From contig NZ_JBAFWZ010000016.1 in NCBI RefSeq assembly GCF_036662795.1, positions 1-64,000 of the forward strand: a DNA stretch of 64,000 nucleotides, given 5' to 3'. This document shows positions 57,209-64,000 of the stretch, piece by piece. The stretch's first letter is position 1. Every line of letters begins with the position of its first letter. A program made the translations under genes and the position numbers. The stretch comes from Lysinibacillus_B sp036662795 (GTDB taxonomy: Bacteria; Bacillota; Bacilli; Bacillales_A; Planococcaceae). Under the pieces are notes generated by a model. The model made no database searches, was not told the DNA's origin, and saw only the letters and a program-made list of their open reading frames with translations.

Positions 57209-59575
57209 TTATTTCAATTCTACTACAGTGACACCAAATCCACCTTCACCGGCTTCCCCGTAACGGAAGGATTTTACTCGCTTATGGCCTTTTAAAAATG
57301 ATTGAATTCCTTGGCGTAGTGCACCAGTACCCTTACCATGAATAATTGAAACACGAGGATAATTTGCTAATAATGCATCATCTAAATACTTTTCTGTACG
57401 AAGAAGAGCATCCTCATAGCGCTCACCACGTAAATCGAGCTCCAGCTTCACATGGCTGTTACGATTTTTAACATTCGCCATCGTTCGTGTAACAGGCTCT
57501 TTTTCTGGCTTGATATATTGCAGATCGGACTCTTCAAGCTTCATTTTTAGTATCCCGATTCCAACAACCCATTCATGCGCACTCACTTTTTCAAGAATTG
57601 TTCCTTTTTGTCCATAGCTTAATACCTTTACTTCATCGCCCACCTTTAAATTTTGGGCACGTTCACGCTGGGCAACTGCCTTTTGCAGTACTTTATTTTC
57701 TTTCGGTGCGGCTTCATCCAAACGCTTTTTCGCATCAATTAGCTCATGCTCCTTAACCGCCTGGCTTGCATTTTTACGCATTTCACGAAGCTCCGCAATA
57801 ATTTTTTCTGACTCTCGCTTTGCTTCGTCAACAATTTTGCGCGCTTTGTCCTTTGCTTTTTTCTCTAACTGCTCTTTTTTGTCCTCATACGCTCGTAAAC
57901 GCTCTTCAAGCCCAGCACGTAACGCTTGTGCCTCTTGAAGTAGAGCATGTGCCTCGTCTGCCTCTTTTTCAGATCGTAAACGACTTTCCTCAAGTGACGC
58001 AATCATGGATTCTACCTCATGACGGTCTGTTCCTGTAAAGGATTTCGCTTGATCAATAATACTTGAGGAGAGTCCTAAACGCTTTGAAATTTCAAATGCA
58101 TTAGAGCGTCCAGGTACACCAATTAGTAAACGATACGTTGGACTTAATGTCTCGACATCAAATTCTACACTTGCATTCACAACACTCGGGCGATTGTAGC
58201 CATAAGCCTTGAGCTCAGGATAATGTGTTGTTGCCATCACACGTGCACCACGACCAACAACTTCATCTAATATTGAGATGGCAAGAGCTGCTCCTTCCTG
58301 AGGATCTGTTCCAGCGCCAAGCTCATCAAATAGCACAAGTGACCCCTCATCAAATTTTGCTAATATATCAACAATATTCACCATATGTGAGGAGAAGGTA
58401 GATAACGATTGCTCGATCGACTGCTCATCCCCAATATCAGCAAAAATTTGCTGGAAGACGGCCAGCTCAGAGCCATCAAGCGCAGGTACTGGCAAACCAG
58501 CCTGTGCCATTAAAGTACATAGGCCAACCGTTTTTAATGTGACCGTTTTACCACCTGTATTTGGTCCGGTAATCACAATCGCTGTAATTTCACGTCCAAA
58601 TTCAATCGTGTTCGGAACAGCTTCTTCTATTGATAACAGTGGATGGCGGGCTCGAACTAGTCGTGTATAGCCCTCGTTGTTCATTTTTGGCATTGTACAT
58701 TTATTGGCTTGTCCATATTTTGCTTTTGCTAAAATAACATCGATTTCGCCTAATAAGCCAACAAGAACAAATAAATCATGTGCTACCTCTTGCACTTTCA
58801 CAGAAAGCTCGAGAAGAATTCGTTCTATTTCAGCCTGTTCCTTTACCTTTAACCGTTGGACTTCATTATTTGCCTGCACAACAGCATCTGGTTCAATAAA
58901 TAGCGTTTGACCTGATGACGATTGGTCGTGAACAATGCCACCATAATGGCCGCGATACTCTTGTTTAACCGGAATAACAAACCGATCGTTACGAATCGTA
59001 ATAATGGCATCCGAGAGCATTTTCGCGGCATTCGAGCCACGTATTAGGCTTTCTAGCTTTTGGCGAACTTTCGCCTCCTCTGCACGTAGCGATTGGCGAA
59101 TCGACCGAAGTGCTGTACTTGCTGAATCAAGCACTCCTCCGTTCTCATCGATGCAATCGTTAATTTCATGCTGCAGCGGGGTTAAGACAGGCAATTGCTC
59201 CTTGCGATCGATAAAATGAGGAATTTCGATTGCTTCCTCCGCCTCTATATCCTCAATAAAATTGCGTAGAATACGGCTAGCTCGGATCGTACTCGATATT
59301 TCCATTAATTCCATAGGCGACAGCATACCGCCAATTTGTGCACGTTTCGCATGAGGGCGAATATCAAAGATCCCACCCATTGGTACATTGCCTTTCACTC
59401 GTAAAATAGATAGCCCCTCATCCATTTCCTCGAGTAAATCAATTACAGTATTTAACTCTGTTTCAGGAACAAGCTCCTCAATTGCTATTTTCCCAATAGA
59501 AGACGTACAAAAGCCTGCTACCTGCAGACGAACCTTATCAAATTCTAGTGTTTTCAATGCTCGTTTTTCGATCAT
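57209..59575 (-). CDS. mutS2: MutS2 ATPase/endonuclease
   Basis: About 788 residues. Walker A VITGPNTGGKTVTLKTVGLC, Walker B SLVLFDELGAGTDPQEGAALA, ABC signature EQSLSTFSSHM, then a C-terminal Smr domain (LDLRGERYEDALLRTEKYLDDALLANYPRVSIIHGKGTGALRQGI). GGAGGTGTATTCT precedes the ATG at 59575. Acts in recombination control and ribosome rescue. Confidence 0.95.
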   Translation of the reverse strand: MIEKRALKTLEFDKVRLQVAGFCTSSIGKIAIEELVPETELNTVIDLLEEMDEGLSILRVKGNVPMGGIFDIRPHAKRAQIGGMLSPMELMEISSTIRASRILRNFIEDIEAEEAIEIPHFIDRKEQLPVLTPLQHEINDCIDENGGVLDSASTALRSIRQSLRAEEAKVRQKLESLIRGSNAAKMLSDAIITIRNDRFVIPVKQEYRGHYGGIVHDQSSSGQTLFIEPDAVVQANNEVQRLKVKEQAEIERILLELSVKVQEVAHDLFVLVGLLGEIDVILAKAKYGQANKCTMPKMNNEGYTRLVRARHPLLSIEEAVPNTIEFGREITAIVITGPNTGGKTVTLKTVGLCTLMAQAGLPVPALDGSELAVFQQIFADIGDEQSIEQSLSTFSSHMVNIVDILAKFDEGSLVLFDELGAGTDPQEGAALAISILDEVVGRGARVMATTHYPELKAYGYNRPSVVNASVEFDVETLSPTYRLLIGVPGRSNAFEISKRLGLSSSIIDQAKSFTGTDRHEVESMIASLEESRLRSEKEADEAHALLQEAQALRAGLEERLRAYEDKKEQLEKKAKDKARKIVDEAKRESEKIIAELREMRKNASQAVKEHELIDAKKRLDEAAPKENKVLQKAVAQRERAQNLKVGDEVKVLSYGQKGTILEKVSAHEWVVGIGILKMKLEESDLQYIKPEKEPVTRTMANVKNRNSHVKLELDLRGERYEDALLRTEKYLDDALLANYPRVSIIHGKGTGALRQGIQSFLKGHKRVKSFRYGEAGEGGFGVTVVELK

Positions 59576-59597
59576 AGAATACACCTCCAAAAATCAA

Positions 59598-61307
59598 TTA
59601 TTTGTGTTTACGAATAAATGCTTCAAATTGCTCAACATTCCACGTATTAACGACTAACTCTTTTTTCAGCCATGCTTTTTGTGCATATTTTGTTCCAATA
59701 TCCATAAAACGAAGCTGGTCGATTGCATGAGCATCTGTATTAATGGCAATCGCAACATTTTTCTCCATTGCAAGCTGCAAATGCTCTATACAGAGGTCTA
59801 ATCGGTACGGATTAGCGTTTAATTCTAATATTTTCCCGTACTCTGCCGCCCATTCAATTAACTGTTGGACATTAGGATTATACCCACCCCGTTGCCCTAC
59901 AATTCGACCAGTTGGATGGGCAATCATATGCACATTAGGATTTTTTATAGCTGTATATAAACGGTCCATAATTTTTTCCTGAGATTGCGTAAAGCTTGAG
60001 TGAATTGACGCAATCACAAAATCAAGCTCCTTTAATACATCGTCAGAAAAATCAAGCGTCCCATCCCGTAAAATGTCCATCTCTGTTCCAGCAAATAATT
60101 TAAAATCAGGATGCGCATCGTTAAACGCAAAAATTTCTTGCCGTTGCTTTGCAAGACGCTCGGGTGTTAAACCATTGGCAACCTTTAAATATTGCGAATG
60201 ATCCGTAATAACCCCATGTGTATAGCCGCGCCCAATTAACGCCTCGCCCATCTCTGAGACTGAATGTGCGCCATCAGACCACGTAGTATGCATGTGTAAA
60301 TCAGATACAATGTCGCCCAGTTGAACTAAACCATCTAGTTCATTTAATCGATCAAGCTCCCTGCCATTTTCACGAACAGTCGGTGGAATGAACGGTAAAT
60401 CAAAATGAGCAAAAAAAGCTTCCTCTGTTTCGAATGTTGCAATCGAACCATCCGCCTGCTCTACACCATATTCACTAATTTTTTTCCCTTGAGCCTTGGC
60501 AAGCTGACGCATACGCACATTATGATCCTTTGAGCCGGTAAAATGATGCAAGGCCGTAGCATACTCACTAGGATCCACTAATCGAAAGTCGACACTAACT
60601 GGCTCCTCTCGATCTAAAATGACCGAAATTTTTGTCTCTCCTGCCGCAACCGTTTCTTGTATAGCTAAAGTAGACAGGAGCACCTCACGTACTGCTTCTG
60701 GTGACTCGGTTGCCACGATAAAATCAACATCCTTACTCGTTTCGCTAACTCGACGGAAGCTGCCTGCTACTGAATATTTTTGGACATCTTGTAGGCTAGA
60801 CAGGAGCTCATTTATCTCAAGAACAACTGGCTCTAGACTCCAAACTGGTAGACGTTCAGCCCGCGCACCAAAAGAAGCCAGCTCCTTTAAGATTTTTTCC
60901 TCCGTCTTTGCACCAAAGCCAGCTAACTCTTTGACCTTTCCAGCTTCGCAAGCAGCCTGTAATGTTTCCTGATCTACAATGTCTAGCTCTTGATATAATT
61001 TTGCCAGCTTTTTACCTCCTAAGCCCGGCAATTTCATTAGCGGAAGAAGCCCCTTTGGAACAGCCTGCTGGAGTTCCTCTAGTACACTTGATTTACCTTG
61101 TTGGATTAACTCTGTAATAACAGCAGCTGTGCCTTTTCCAATTCCTTTAATTGCTGTTATATCGTCTATTTCACTTAAGCTACGATCGTCCACCTCTAAC
61201 GCCGCAGCTGCTTTTCGAAAGGCAGACACTTTAAAAGGATTTTCTCCTTGTAGCTCTAAATAGAGAGCGATTTTTTCTAACGTGCGGATAATGATTTTTT
61301 TATTCAT
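59598..61307 (-). CDS. polX: DNA polymerase X with PHP exonuclease
   Basis: About 569 residues. N-terminal HhH and PolX palm (KYSVAGSFRRVSETSKDVDFIVAT), C-terminal PHP domain (VSDLHMHTTWSDGAHSV, VITDHSQYLKVANGL, FVIASIHSSFTQS, HMIAHPTGRI, LELNANPYRLDL, AINTDAHAI). AGGAGGCGTTCTT is before the ATG at 61307. Base excision repair polymerase. Confidence 0.95.
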   Translation of the reverse strand: MNKKIIIRTLEKIALYLELQGENPFKVSAFRKAAAALEVDDRSLSEIDDITAIKGIGKGTAAVITELIQQGKSSVLEELQQAVPKGLLPLMKLPGLGGKKLAKLYQELDIVDQETLQAACEAGKVKELAGFGAKTEEKILKELASFGARAERLPVWSLEPVVLEINELLSSLQDVQKYSVAGSFRRVSETSKDVDFIVATESPEAVREVLLSTLAIQETVAAGETKISVILDREEPVSVDFRLVDPSEYATALHHFTGSKDHNVRMRQLAKAQGKKISEYGVEQADGSIATFETEEAFFAHFDLPFIPPTVRENGRELDRLNELDGLVQLGDIVSDLHMHTTWSDGAHSVSEMGEALIGRGYTHGVITDHSQYLKVANGLTPERLAKQRQEIFAFNDAHPDFKLFAGTEMDILRDGTLDFSDDVLKELDFVIASIHSSFTQSQEKIMDRLYTAIKNPNVHMIAHPTGRIVGQRGGYNPNVQQLIEWAAEYGKILELNANPYRLDLCIEHLQLAMEKNVAIAINTDAHAIDQLRFMDIGTKYAQKAWLKKELVVNTWNVEQFEAFIRKHK

Positions 61308-61352
61308 AAGAACGCCTCCTATCAATCTTTACGATGTGCAAAAGCACGAAAA

Positions 61353-61386
61353 GGGAGTGTCTCAAAATTGCTTTTCAGACACCCCC
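61353..61386. repeat. Hairpin element with CTCAAAAT loop, second copy
   Basis: GGGAGTGTCT/AGACACCCCC (one mismatch); its loop CTCAAAATTGCTTTTC matches the element at 43620. Lies between cvpA and polX, after cvpA. Confidence 0.5.
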
Positions 61387-61395
61387 ATTGTTCAA

Positions 61396-61944
61396 TTATT
61401 TTGAGTAAATATACCACCAGTTCTGGAATACCGATGTAATTATAGGTGTATGTTCTAATATTAAACCCGTTAAAATGGAATTATCTAATATCGTTTGCAG
61501 GCCTTCTACCGGCAACAGTGCCAATACGTATAAGGCAATAAATAATAAGAAGTAAAATTCCACAAAACCTAATAGGGCACCTAATAGTCTATTAATTGAA
61601 CCTAGTATAGGCAAGTACGTTAAGAAATCAAACATCGAGCCAACAATTTGTAGCGCAATTTTTACTACGAAGAATATTAGGGCAAACGCAATTACACGAT
61701 AAAACGTACGATCCACGTCTAGGGAATCGAGTACAAGTGTCATCGTCGCATCTTCTGTAAAGCCTGGATAAGGAATCCATAATACAAACTTTTGCGCTAA
61801 CGGTTTGTAATAAATATATGCTACGATAAGTGCAACTAAAAAACTAAATAAATTAATTGCTTGTACGACAAATCCACGTTTTCCACCAATAAGTAAACTA
61901 GCAGCAAAAATGATTAAAATAATAATATCTAACATTGTATTCAA
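61396..61944 (-). CDS. yshB: CvpA-family membrane protein
   Basis: A 182-residue protein with four membrane segments (DIIILIIFAASLLIGGKRGFVVQAINLFSFLVALIVAYIYY). CvpA family; in B. subtilis YshB lies between zapA and polX. Its start overlaps the zapA stop by 4 bp (ATGA-type), so the two are coupled. It may take part in envelope stress or colicin-type functions. Confidence 0.85.
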   Translation of the reverse strand: MNTMLDIIILIIFAASLLIGGKRGFVVQAINLFSFLVALIVAYIYYKPLAQKFVLWIPYPGFTEDATMTLVLDSLDVDRTFYRVIAFALIFFVVKIALQIVGSMFDFLTYLPILGSINRLLGALLGFVEFYFLLFIALYVLALLPVEGLQTILDNSILTGLILEHTPIITSVFQNWWYIYSK

Positions 61945-62201
61945 CCCTTTAATTTTTTCACTTGCTCTTCAAGTGCTTCAACCTGTTCTTTCAGCTTCAA
62001 AAGATCATGTACTGAATTAACAGCGGTTAAAACGGCAAGCTTTGCGCTATCTAATGACGGATTATTCATGCTAATCTCACGCATTTTATCGTCAACCATT
62101 GAAGCAACTAATCGCATATGTCCAGTAGACTCTGTTCCTACGATTTTGTATGTGTGACCATAGATTTCTACTGAAATTCGATTTTTTTCTTGTTCAGCCA
62201 A
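61941..62201 (-). CDS. zapA: Cell division protein ZapA
   Basis: An 86-residue protein (NRISVEIYGHTYKIVGTESTGHMRLVASMVDDKMREISMNNPSLDSAKLAVLTAVNSVHDLLKLKEQVEALEEQVKKL): globular N-terminus and C-terminal coiled coil. Crosslinks FtsZ filaments at the division site. Confidence 0.9.
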   Translation of the reverse strand: MAEQEKNRISVEIYGHTYKIVGTESTGHMRLVASMVDDKMREISMNNPSLDSAKLAVLTAVNSVHDLLKLKEQVEALEEQVKKLKG

Positions 62202-62398
62202 AGTGATACCCCCTACAAAGCGTAAGCAATTACAACAATCCTAGCGCGAAAGCCACACATGTATGAAAAGCGGCTCTTATGCTTTTACAAACTAGCTTAA
62301 CACTATTTTAAGCTCAGATTTTATGTAAAAATTCATATAATCTATCATAACACGAAAAGGTTTCACATGTGAACATTTGAAAAGAGAGGAATCACTAT

Positions 62399-63328
62399 AT
62401 GTCCAATATTGTTTTACAACTACCCTATGAGGATCAACAAAAAGTACAGGCTTATTATGTTAGTTCTCGTGTAGAACGAAATGCACCAGGGGTTATTTTT
62501 GCTGCCAAGCTTCCTGATACAGCCATTACCGTTTATAAATCTGGGAAGGTAATGTTCCAGGGGGCTGGCGCGTCTCGTGAGGCAGCTAAATTTGGTACTG
62601 CCATTAGCCAAACAACGAAAACGAACAACACGAAAGGAGATTCCCTGCCGTCTAATTTTTCTTCCCTCTCTGTAATCGGATCTGACGAAACAGGAACAGG
62701 CGATTATTTTGGCCCTGTCACTGTAGCAGCTGTTTATGTGCCTGCGGATAAAATAGCGCTCGTAGAAGAGCTGGGCGTAAAGGATTCTAAGCAATTAACG
62801 GATGACTATATGCGAAGGATTGCACCTGATTTAATGGAAGTATGTGTGCATAGCATTTTAACACTTCGCAACGATAAATATAATGCGATTCAGGAAAAAG
62901 GAAACTCACAGGGCAAAATAAAAGCACTTATGCATAATCAGGCGTTAAAGCATGTGCTTAATAAAATGGCTCCCCAAAAGCCTGACTATATTTTGATTGA
63001 CCAATTTGCAGAGCGGACTATTTATTATAATCATATAAAAAATGAGGGTGAGATTGTCCGTGAAAATGTGCTCTTCTCCACGAAGGCAGAAAACTTACAT
63101 GTCGCTGTTGCAACCGCTTCGATATTAGCTCGTTATGCATTCCTAAAGGAAATGGATCGACTAGCGAAGACTGTAGGGTTCCCTCTGCAAAAAGGAGCTA
63201 GCGGGAAAGTAGATGAGATGGCAGCAAAAATCTGGCTCAAATACGGTGAAGACACATTACGTTCCATGACAAAATGGCATTTCGCCAATACGCAAAAGGC
63301 GAGAAATTTAATGAAGAAAAAACAATAA
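62399..63328 (+). CDS. rnhC: Ribonuclease HIII
   Basis: A 309-residue protein with an N-terminal TBP-like domain (residues 1-85) and the RNase HII/HIII core VIGSDETGTGDYFGPVTVAAVYVP, KDSKQLTD, YILIDQFAERTIYYNHIKN, ATASILARYAFLKEMDRL. Catalytic DEDD positions are present, with the Gly-Thr-Gly that is typical of RNase HIII. Removes RNA from RNA-DNA hybrids. Divergent from zapA. Confidence 0.95.
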   Translation: MSNIVLQLPYEDQQKVQAYYVSSRVERNAPGVIFAAKLPDTAITVYKSGKVMFQGAGASREAAKFGTAISQTTKTNNTKGDSLPSNFSSLSVIGSDETGTGDYFGPVTVAAVYVPADKIALVEELGVKDSKQLTDDYMRRIAPDLMEVCVHSILTLRNDKYNAIQEKGNSQGKIKALMHNQALKHVLNKMAPQKPDYILIDQFAERTIYYNHIKNEGEIVRENVLFSTKAENLHVAVATASILARYAFLKEMDRLAKTVGFPLQKGASGKVDEMAAKIWLKYGEDTLRSMTKWHFANTQKARNLMKKKQ

Positions 63329-63362
63329 AAAGTTTCTCACTATAAGTCGGGGTTGCTATATG

Positions 63363-63426
63363 CACCGCGCAATGCACTCCGAGCGGCGCTTTCCTTGGGC
63401 AATGGCTTCAGTCTCCTCGTCGTTCG
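63363..63426. repeat. R1 dispersed repeat, second copy
   Basis: CGCGCAATGCACTCCGAGCG, GCGCTTTCC, GGGCAATGGCTTCAGTCTCC, TCGTCGTTCGG in the same order as at 43291-43345. Confidence 0.55.
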
Positions 63427-63462
63427 GTGTGATGAACTTTTCTATGAGAGAGGACCAAGGTT

Positions 63463-63624
63463 ACTAGCCACATTTTTTGAAATACTAGCCAAAAATCCGA
63501 AAATACTAGCACAACTTTCAAAATACTAGCCGAAATTTTAAATTTACTAGCCAATGTGAGACGGACCAAAAATAGTACTAGCCTTTCAAGGTGAATACTT
63601 GCCAATTTTCCGATTTTATTAGTC
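63463..63624. repeat. Eight-unit phased ACTAGCC repeat array
   Basis: ACTAGCC or a one-base variant starts at 63463, 63484, 63505, 63525, 63546, 63577, 63597 and (as ATTAGTC) 63618; spacings are 21, 21, 20, 21, 31, 20 and 21 bp, i.e. multiples of one DNA turn, with A/T tracts between them. The array is noncoding and lies between rnhC and the next gene. Confidence 0.6.
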
Positions 63625-63869
63625 ATTCTCAACCCAGTCACTACTGCTTATTGCAAATTTGAGGAGGCTCGCCGCTCGCTCACGAAAACCGGTGTGACAG
63701 GGCTTGCCCATTTCTACGAAAAAAAGCAGTTTATCCACATCCTGCATCGTTTTCAGAAATATTTTTGACATAAATCACATCCCTTGTTCATATTCAGTTC
63801 ATATTAGATTGATAGAATGCTTAAATAAAGAGCTTATAAGACAAAATTACTTTCTGGAGGAATTTAATA

Positions 63870-64000
63870 ATGGAACAAAGGTGGAGTATTCGACTTATTC
63901 GTTTTGCGGCAATTTTTGGGTTTATCGGAACGTTTATAGGGTCTCAAATGTCTGGAAGTATGGATTATTCCTTACGTCCCATTCATGCTCATATTTTATT
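63870..64000 (+). CDS. Membrane protein, partial (heme-copper oxidase-like N-terminus)
   Basis: ATG 63870 with GGAGGAATTTAATA upstream opens MEQRWSIRLIRFAAIFGFIG, then GSQMSGSMDYSLRPIHAHIL and runs off the right edge. A membrane segment followed by DYSLRPIHAHI is reminiscent of the small cytochrome c oxidase subunit I-like or NorB-like proteins that start with a His-Ala-His pair. Only 43 residues are visible, so this remains a guess. Confidence 0.5.
   Translation, partial: MEQRWSIRLIRFAAIFGFIGTFIGSQMSGSMDYSLRPIHAHIL

Noticed and set aside
63463..63624. CRISPR array
   Set aside because: Units of about 21 bp have no distinct spacers or long direct repeat, and no cas genes are present.
63408..63641. 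Minus-strand frame across the ACTAGCC array
   Set aside because: Repeat-derived, hydrophobic residue repeats come from the array; no ribosome binding site.

Overview
The window looks like a Bacillales genome of the Lysinibacillus/Solibacillus type. It is AT-rich, uses strong GGAGG ribosome binding sites, and its right half follows the Bacillus subtilis order rph-rdgB-ysnB / racE / ysmB-gerE-ysmA / sdhBAC / yslB / uvrC / trxA / etfAB-fadB-fadR-lcfA / yshE-mutS2-polX-yshB-zapA-rnhC. The genus is inferred from protein character and gene order, not from a database search.

Positions 1 to about 38,460 are one nearly complete contractile-tailed (myovirus-type) prophage. Its right end lies against the 3' end of a tRNA-Arg(TCT) gene, with a tyrosine integrase and immunity region there. 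The left end, with lysis genes and the other attachment site, is outside the window. Read right to left on the minus strand it runs: integrase, ImmA-like peptidase, repressor and divergent Cro-like gene (36.1-38.4 kb); antirepressor (Rha/ORF6C) and early regulators (33.2-35.4 kb); YqaJ exonuclease, RecT, DnaD-like initiator, DnaC-like loader, YopX, RecU and small proteins (26.3-32.6 kb); PP-loop sulfotransferase-like protein and a late regulator (24.7-26.3 kb); terminase small and large subunits, portal, minor head protein (17.9-22.3 kb); protease/scaffold, decoration, capsid, connectors (10.5-15 kb); sheath, tube, chaperones with a probable frameshift, tape measure, baseplate hub and wedge, and the start of the tail-fibre region (1-10.5 kb).

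Two cargo regions interrupt the prophage. At 15.0-17.6 kb, between portal/minor-head and scaffold genes, sits a self-contained cassette: a lipoprotein gene, a small ORF, a candidate plus-strand structured RNA, a BRO-type antirepressor, and two divergent paralogous Cro/CI-like regulators sharing operator half-sites. At 23.05-24.5 kb a plus-strand P-loop ATPase stands alone with its own terminator, and is a candidate prophage-encoded defence or exclusion gene. Short plus-strand promoter/hairpin/T-tract units lie between minus-strand phage genes.

The chromosomal half (38.5-64 kb) holds housekeeping genes: nucleotide sanitation and RNase PH, glutamate racemase, sporulation regulator GerE, succinate dehydrogenase, thioredoxin, UvrC, fatty-acid beta-oxidation with FadR and electron-transfer flavoprotein, MutS2, PolX, ZapA and RNase HIII. 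FadR-type operators lie in front of lcfA, fadR and also a thioesterase gene. The most unusual locus here is a lysine riboswitch that controls not a full aspartokinase but a stand-alone 159-residue ACT-domain protein matching only the beta (regulatory) subunit of aspartokinase II. Dispersed repeats and an eight-unit, about 21-bp phased ACTAGCC array lie between genes.
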